Shown here one piece after another: positions 8,801 to 13,077 of a stretch of DNA of 13,077 nucleotides (within the stretch, counting starts at the first letter, position 1; each line of letters begins with the position of its first letter). Below the pieces are notes generated by a model. That model saw nothing but the letters and a program-made list of their open reading frames with translations, had not been told where the DNA came from and made no database searches. The position numbers were made by a program, and so were the translations under genes. The stretch comes from Sporisorium sorghi (Eukaryota; Basidiomycota; Ustilaginomycetes; Ustilaginales; Ustilaginaceae), in NCBI GenBank assembly GCA_023212695.1, contig JALCCG010000428.1, positions 1-13,077 on the forward strand, written 5' to 3'.

Positions 8801-8832
8801 GGACCAGGGTTGCGGGTCCAGCGTCCTGGTCC
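8801..8832. repeat. 8-bp perfect inverted repeat (hairpin)
   Basis: GGACCAGG at 8801-8808 pairs with CCTGGTCC at 8825-8832 across a 16-base loop. The loop holds a competing partner: TGGACC at 8800-8805 pairs with GGTCCA at 8815-8820. I tested the area for a tRNA cloverleaf and found no A or B box. Confidence 0.6.
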
Positions 8833-8846
8833 GATTAGCACCGAGA

Positions 8847-8886
8847 GGCCAGGCGAGGCCAGGCGACGCGACGCGACGCGACGCGA
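8847..8886. repeat. Compound tandem repeat: GGCCAGGCGA x2 then CGCGA x4
   Basis: Two exact copies of the decamer GGCCAGGCGA (8847-8866) run directly into four exact CGCGA pentamers (8867-8886). The same decamer recurs as single copies, in the same orientation, at 9211-9220 and 9673-9682. Confidence 0.9.
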
Positions 8887-8940
8887 GGCGGCCAACCGTA
8901 ACAGGGTTTTTGGGCTGGGATGCAGACCAGTCTAAGCGAA

Positions 8941-8959
8941 GCCGTAGCACGTCTACGGC
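8941..8959. repeat. 7-bp perfect hairpin
   Basis: GCCGTAG at 8941-8947 pairs with CTACGGC at 8953-8959 across a 5-base loop (CACGT). There is no T run after it and no adjacent gene, so I assign no function. Confidence 0.6.
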
Positions 8960-9210
8960 CGCCATGACGAGCCAAGAGCAGATCAACAAAGCTAATAAAA
9001 GGCTTGCTTTTGCTTTTTAGTGCGCAGCTGATCGTTAGCGTCATCCACCTGTTGCGCGGTAGTACGCTTTCCTTAGTCGAGCTAATTAGTGCGCGTTCGA
9101 GCAAAGGCTTCACTTGGTCATTCTGGGCGCCATAGTCTTGTCTCGACCTTGTCCACAAGAAAGGGCAAAGAACGTCTTCTCTACGCATCTTTTTTTGGGC
9201 TGGACGAAAA

Positions 9211-9220
9211 GGCCAGGCGA
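9211..9220 (+). repeat. Dispersed copy of GGCCAGGCGA
   Basis: An exact 10-base match to the tandem unit at 8847-8866. Another 12-base string, TTTTTGGGCTGG, is also shared between the two neighbourhoods, at 8907-8918 and 9192-9203. Confidence 0.7.
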
Positions 9221-9672
9221 TTGACAATGACCTCTAAATTCAATCTAAGCACCGCAGATCCGCTTCTTAGTCCAGGCATCTATTGGAAGCTTAGCGTCCT
9301 GAGGATCTTGAGTTGAGTGTGGTGCGAAATACAGCATGCTAAGGCTTTGACCAGTCCTTTGGATACAGTGTGCGCGCGACCACTCGCTGCCTCTCAGCGT
9401 AGGTGTTCTCCTTCTTTCATGTTCCTGCAGATCCGAGGCGGTCTTGGCCGCACCCCTTGCTCGAAGGACGATATCAGAGAGCTCGGTGTGCATATCCTCG
9501 CTGCAAGAGCCTTGTGGAAGGCGCAGCGGAAGATGAGGAAGCGACGAGAGTGAACAAAAGGACCTGCATCGCCCTAAAGAAAAAGAGGGAAAAAGGTGGC
9601 GGGTGAAGGGGCAGTGCAAGCAAGGCTCGATGCACGTCTGAGACCGCATACCTCAACTTGTTTCACATTGCC

Positions 9673-9682
9673 GGCCAGGCGA
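9673..9682 (+). repeat. Dispersed copy of GGCCAGGCGA
   Basis: A further exact match to the decamer, in the same orientation as the others. Confidence 0.7.
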
Positions 9683-10380
9683 CAAGCCAAGCGCAACCGC
9701 AGAAACGAGAGCCGATCTGAGCCGTTGACCTCTACCTCTTTCTCTCTGCTTGCGCCTCTGTACTTTTTGGTCCGTGGCGCATGCTGGTCGAAGCTAACGT
9801 TGTATACTGGTAGCGCGCAGAGACGACGTGGAGAAATGAGACGGCTTGCGCTGCTGCCAACGACGAGCGAGCAAGCAAGCAAGACAGCAAGCCACCAAAG
9901 ATTGAGGATGGTTCGATGTTGTCCGTCTGAGCTGTTTGGCTTCGATCTCTTTCATGCCTGGCAAGCCACATCGGCCGCAACAAGGCGAGGGAGATGCTGT
10001 ACTATTTGCCCGAGCCGCTCCTCAACAAGGTTGAAAGGTCAGCCACCAAGTGAGGCTTGTGATCCCGTATCGCTCTCTCCCTCTTCTCTCTCAAAAGCCC
10101 AAGGCAGCTGCATAGCTAACCCGTGACTCGGTGCAACCTGGTTTCAGCCTCTGGTAAGGGCAATACGGTGTTTGAGCTCCCTCCTTGCCTCTGTTACGTA
10201 CTCGTGCTTCGCTTTCTCTTCACTGATAGAAGTGGTGGTCAACGCACAGCCAAGATCTTACGCTTGGGACACTGTACGAACCTGCAGCACATGAAGCCCG
10301 AAGAGCTGGGAGGCAGAGAGAAGCGCGCGCGTATCTGAGACACAGCCGGCACTAAACTCAATCTTGACCGAGAGTTGTGA

Positions 10381-10410
10381 GCCCCGCCCCGCCTCGCCTC
10401 GCCTCGCCTG
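10381..10410. repeat. Six GCCYY/GCCTG pentamers
   Basis: The plus strand reads GCCCC x2, GCCTC x3 and GCCTG in exact 5-base register. A shorter GCCTC x2 lies at 7626-7635. The reverse complement shares the octamer GGCGAGGC with the repeat block near 8852-8859. Confidence 0.85.
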
Positions 10411-11125
10411 GATGCCTGGACGAGCGTGGACAGAATAGCGAAGGATGAGGTTGAAGAGCAGCAGAGACCGTACTGATAGGCTCATTTTTTCTCCTTGCTG
10501 TCGACTTGTCTCGCCTGTTGATTTTGGCCCCCCGACTTGCTCCAGTTGGTCCTTGACCCTTGCCTCTGCCTTGCCAGTCTGCGCTTGCATTTCCCCTTGA
10601 GCCCATCTAGCCGCCCGTCGTTGGCGTCTAACCGCTCCGTCGAGTCTCAGCTTGGATGTCGTGATTGCGGTACAACGATAGTCAAACGAAAACAGTTCTG
10701 GGCTCAATTCGTGCCTCGCCTACAAGGTGTGCGGAACGACACGGACCAAGAGAAGTTGTCTCCCGCTGCCTTGCCATGCTGCAAACCTATCTCTTGCCTG
10801 TCTGGCTTCACTTCCCTGCTTTCCCAGCGCGTACTTCGGCCACGCACAAGTGTCTCACCTTCTGGTGGAAGCCCTTTGCACGGCTAATGCCCCTCGGTCA
10901 ATTTCCACTGTCTCGGTTGAGTCGACTACAAAATGCAAAAGGTCGCCCCTCTTGCTCTGAGAGGCAAGATCGACGCCTTGAGATGGCCGGTTTCGACTGC
11001 CGATGGCTAAGCTGATCAGCAAGCGCAAATTTCCTGCGGCTTCTCTCTCAATTTACCGACAGTCAATCGGTTCCCTGCACGAAGGAAAAAGAAAAACAAG
11101 ACACCCGATGCGGCCAAACGAAAGC

Positions 11126-11163
11126 CTTTTTCTTTTTTGTTTTTTTTTTGTTTTTTGTTTTTG
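11126..11163. repeat. T-rich tract interrupted by G
   Basis: A run of about 38 bases that is nearly all T, broken by single C or G bases. It is low-complexity intergenic sequence with no evident gene next to it. Confidence 0.7.
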
Positions 11164-11269
11164 TGGGTCGGTTCTGGAGCAGCTGATTTCGCAATTTCGT
11201 ACCTGAGTGACAGTGCATTTCAGAGCGTCGGCAGAATCGCTCTGCATTCAACCCTGCATTTCATCGTCA

Positions 11270-11304
11270 TTTTTTTTTTATTTTTTATTTTTTTTTATTT
11301 TTCG
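11270..11304. repeat. T-tract array with single A spacers
   Basis: The pattern is T10-A-T6-A-T9-A-T5. It resembles the tracts upstream of RPA49 and downstream of the esterase gene. Confidence 0.8.
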
Positions 11305-11611
11305 ATTTTATGGTCGTTTGTGACAGGCAAAATGACAGTAAACGTTAGGCGACCGACCGAAGTGTTCCGCATTTTGACAAATTTTTTTTTCCACTTTCTC
11401 GCTCCGATGCAGATCCTCTGATCATTTCTGTGGCTCCGATCTACAGTAAGCGAAAAGAGTCAGGCAGACAGGCAGGTCTAGACACGAAAACCACAATTGT
11501 GGCACCATTCTTGCCGCTTACCACTCACTCACAAGGCTAGGCTGAGAGCTGGAGTAGTCTTTTCGCCTCGTACAAATATCATTTTCTCCAATTCTTTCTT
11601 CTTTGCCCGAG

Positions 11612-11736
11612 AAAAAAAAAAAAAAATGTCGACTGCATTGTGCGACGTGAGCTGCTGATCGTTGACCATTTGCGGTACACAAGCCACAGAGAGGCAGCAG
11701 AAGGGAGGAAAAAAAAAAAAAAAAAAAAAAAAAAAA
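11612..11736. repeat. Two A homopolymers (A15 and A28) flanking 82 bases
   Basis: A15 lies at 11612-11626 and A28 at 11709-11736. The 82-base segment between them has no coding potential and no tRNA-like boxes. A retroposed short RNA with a poly(A) tail would look like this, but I see no target-site duplication. Homopolymers of this length are also prone to length error. Confidence 0.6.
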
Positions 11737-11827
11737 GACTTTGTCGCGCATGCTGCTGCTGCGCAATTCTTGACTGACTGTACGGAAGCTTCAGGCTCTG
11801 CGCCGTTTTGATGGCTTCTTCTGGCTT

Positions 11828-12600
11828 TTACCTTGAGATTCCGCAGTGTCTCACATGCTGCAACTGCTGCTGCAAGCTCTTGGCTTCCATGCCGATTGCG
11901 TCTGGCATGACCGTCTGTCCGTCCGTTCGTCCCTTCCTCCTGCCTTGCTCAGCCATGTCGCCGGTGCATTGTAGCATCTATCTTCCCAGAAAGCGGCTGC
12001 GCCTCTTCCTCTTTGCGTGGAGGAGGCCTTCGTGAGCAGTCTCCCTCTCTTTCTGGCATTCCACCTTGCAACCTTCCTCCTCCGGATGTGGACATGCCAG
12101 AACCCGTCCACCCCAACTTACCGTTGTTGCCCTTGCTGCATCCTCCCTCGACGCCGCCTCCGCCTCCGCCCGCCGTTCGTCGTTGTTCCAGTCGCCGCTT
12201 CTGCAGCTGCTCGAGGTGTGGATGACCTCTGCACCTCGTTCCTCACCCTCACCCTCACTCTCATCCTCGTTGCCTTCCTGATCCGGATCCAGTGGCTCCT
12301 CCTCCAGCTGCAGACGCTGCAGATGCTGCTCACGCTCCTGCAACTGCAACCACTCTGCAGACCACATCCACCCATCGTCTGCTCGACTCTCCTCCGCTCC
12401 GCTTGTCGTTGATCGCCATTGCCGCCGCCGCCGCTCCTTGCTATCTGGTCGTCACCTTCCTTTCGTAACGTCTCCGCTACATCCTCCATCCCAAATATAC
12501 TCTTCCTTGCCAATCCGTCGATCCTCTCCCCCGTACCAATACCATCATCGTCCCTCCTCTGCGCGCGGAGCTTGCCATCTGCTCGGCGTAAGTTACCCAT
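11828..12600 (-). CDS. Possible spliced or frame-disrupted Gln/Glu-rich gene (hypothetical)
   Basis: I do not recognise a family. On the minus strand, a frame from an ATG at 12600 reads a charged sequence (for example GMEDVAETLRKEGDDQIARS) to about 12390. A second frame, open from 12451, reads ADDGWMWSAEWLQLQ followed by Gln/Glu-rich and acidic sequence (RLQLEEEPLDPDQEGNEDES) to 12122. There a consensus donor GTAAGT (12121-12116) follows in phase 0. A CAG acceptor at 11917-11915 would give a 207-base intron and resume with 28 codons (TVMPDAIGMEAKSLQQQLQH onward), ending at a TAA at 11828-11830. The switch between the first two frames needs another intron or an indel, perhaps at the GGC repeat near 12420-12431. 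No clear branch point is visible. Alternatively this is the pyrimidine-rich leader of a plus-strand gene lying beyond the window. The exact structure is uncertain. Confidence 0.28.
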
Positions 12601-12799
12601 TCCGGGACCGACGTGGTTCACTTTTCCGCTTTTGACGCCCAGTCGAAACTCTCCTCCGCGCCTGCCTCTTCGCGCTGCTCGCCGCTTTTGGTTTCACCTT
12701 ATACATTCATCCGAGAGACCTGGCATGCTGACACAGGCGCAAACCCGTCCTTTCTCTCTGTGTCTCTCGTGTCGTTCCCCTTCAACGCCCTCGTGCCGC

Positions 12800-12840
<41 letters not shown>

Positions 12841-13077
12841 GTGCCCGCTCCTACGCTCTTCCAAGACAGTCTCTACTACTTCTGATTCACGTTTGCTTGC
12901 GTCTCAGATTGTCTTATCTATCCTTGTCTCTCCTGCGGTTTCGGTTCCTTCCTTCCCCCCTTCCCCCTCACGCCCCCCAACCCCCTTGCCACCCTCTACC
13001 CTTCCCCTACCTCTTTCCCTTCCCCCCCCCCCCTCTCTCCCTCCATCACCTCTTCCCCCTTCTCTCCTCTCTCTACC
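12601..13077 (+). promoter_or_regulatory. Pyrimidine-rich region at the window end
   Basis: The plus strand becomes increasingly C/T-only, and the last 130 or so bases are almost pure pyrimidine, with a C13 run near 13023-13035. This resembles the leader side of a plus-strand fungal promoter, so a plus-strand gene may begin beyond the window. If the minus-strand candidate at 11828-12600 is real, the region would be a divergent promoter. The homopolymers may also mark an assembly break. Confidence 0.4.
12804..12837. repeat. (CT)17 dinucleotide microsatellite
   Basis: An uninterrupted run of 17 CT units. GA/CT repeats are frequent in fungal promoter and leader regions and can form triplex DNA. 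Confidence 0.95.

Larger units (their letters stand above)
6768..11827. other. Long interval without a supportable gene
   Basis: About 5 kb. Frames on both strands are short (the longest from an ATG is about 150 codons) and show no motif or domain I recognise. The base composition is not AT-rich and does not suggest heavily mutated transposon DNA. It holds several small features: three CCTCGTGG copies at 7012-7040, pentamer and decamer GC-rich repeats (8847-8886 and 10381-10410), hairpins at 8801-8832 and 8941-8959, a GCAA microsatellite around 9865-9885, and long T or A tracts from 11126 to 11736. I saw no tRNA, 5S rRNA or spliceosomal snRNA. Confidence 0.5.

Noticed and set aside
8759..8989. 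Possible tRNA or small RNA around the hairpin at 8801-8832
   Set aside because: No A box, B box or cloverleaf could be fitted on either strand.
9596..10126. Open frame of 176 codons on the plus strand
   Set aside because: It begins with a GTG rather than an ATG, is rich in Arg and Ser without any motif, and shows no coding-like base pattern. Only the LFGFDL coincidence is noted.
10258..10707. Open frame of 149 codons on the minus strand
   Set aside because: It begins with a TTG, is compositionally biased, and includes translated GCCTC repeats.
11518..11766. Open frame of 82 codons with poly-Phe runs on the minus strand
   Set aside because: It is created by translation of the A15 and A28 homopolymers.

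Overview
The window looks like a fungal nuclear genome fragment, most likely a basidiomycete. A smut or smut-related yeast is my best guess, at modest confidence. The basis is three intron-free housekeeping-type eukaryotic genes with GC-rich third positions, good -3 A start contexts, pyrimidine-rich leaders and poly(dA:dT) intergenic tracts. Two proteins match the fungal forms of histidinol phosphatase and RNA polymerase I subunit A49. No bacterial operon signs, tRNA, rRNA, CRISPR array or intact transposon could be found. Both window ends are extreme low-complexity sequence, so this may be a whole short-read contig.

Layout. 1-110: G and C homopolymers, probably an unreliable edge. 111-851: upstream region of a HIS2-type histidinol-phosphatase gene (852-1871, +). 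1872-1974: short convergent spacer. 1975-3543 (-): RPA49, a subunit of RNA polymerase I. 3544-5604: about 2 kb of intergenic sequence, holding the RPA49 leader with a 9-bp tandem repeat and a poly(dA:dT) tract, an 11-bp inverted repeat, and the pyrimidine-rich leader of the next gene. 5605-6714 (+): a membrane-anchored pectin acetylesterase/Notum-family serine esterase. 6715-about 11827: about 5 kb in which I can support no gene, with small GC-rich repeats, hairpins and long T or A tracts. 11828-12600 (-): a weak candidate for a spliced or frame-disrupted Gln/Glu-rich gene. 12601-13077: (CT)n and a nearly pure pyrimidine tract.

The genes do not form a pathway: HIS2 serves histidine synthesis, RPA49 serves rRNA transcription, and the esterase is probably secretory or cell surface. 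No clear novel multi-gene system was found. The items most worth a second look are the acidic insertion inside the A49 C-terminal domain, the unusual triad-acid position of the esterase, the unexplained 5-kb gap with its dispersed GGCCAGGCGA element, and the candidate minus-strand gene near 12 kb.
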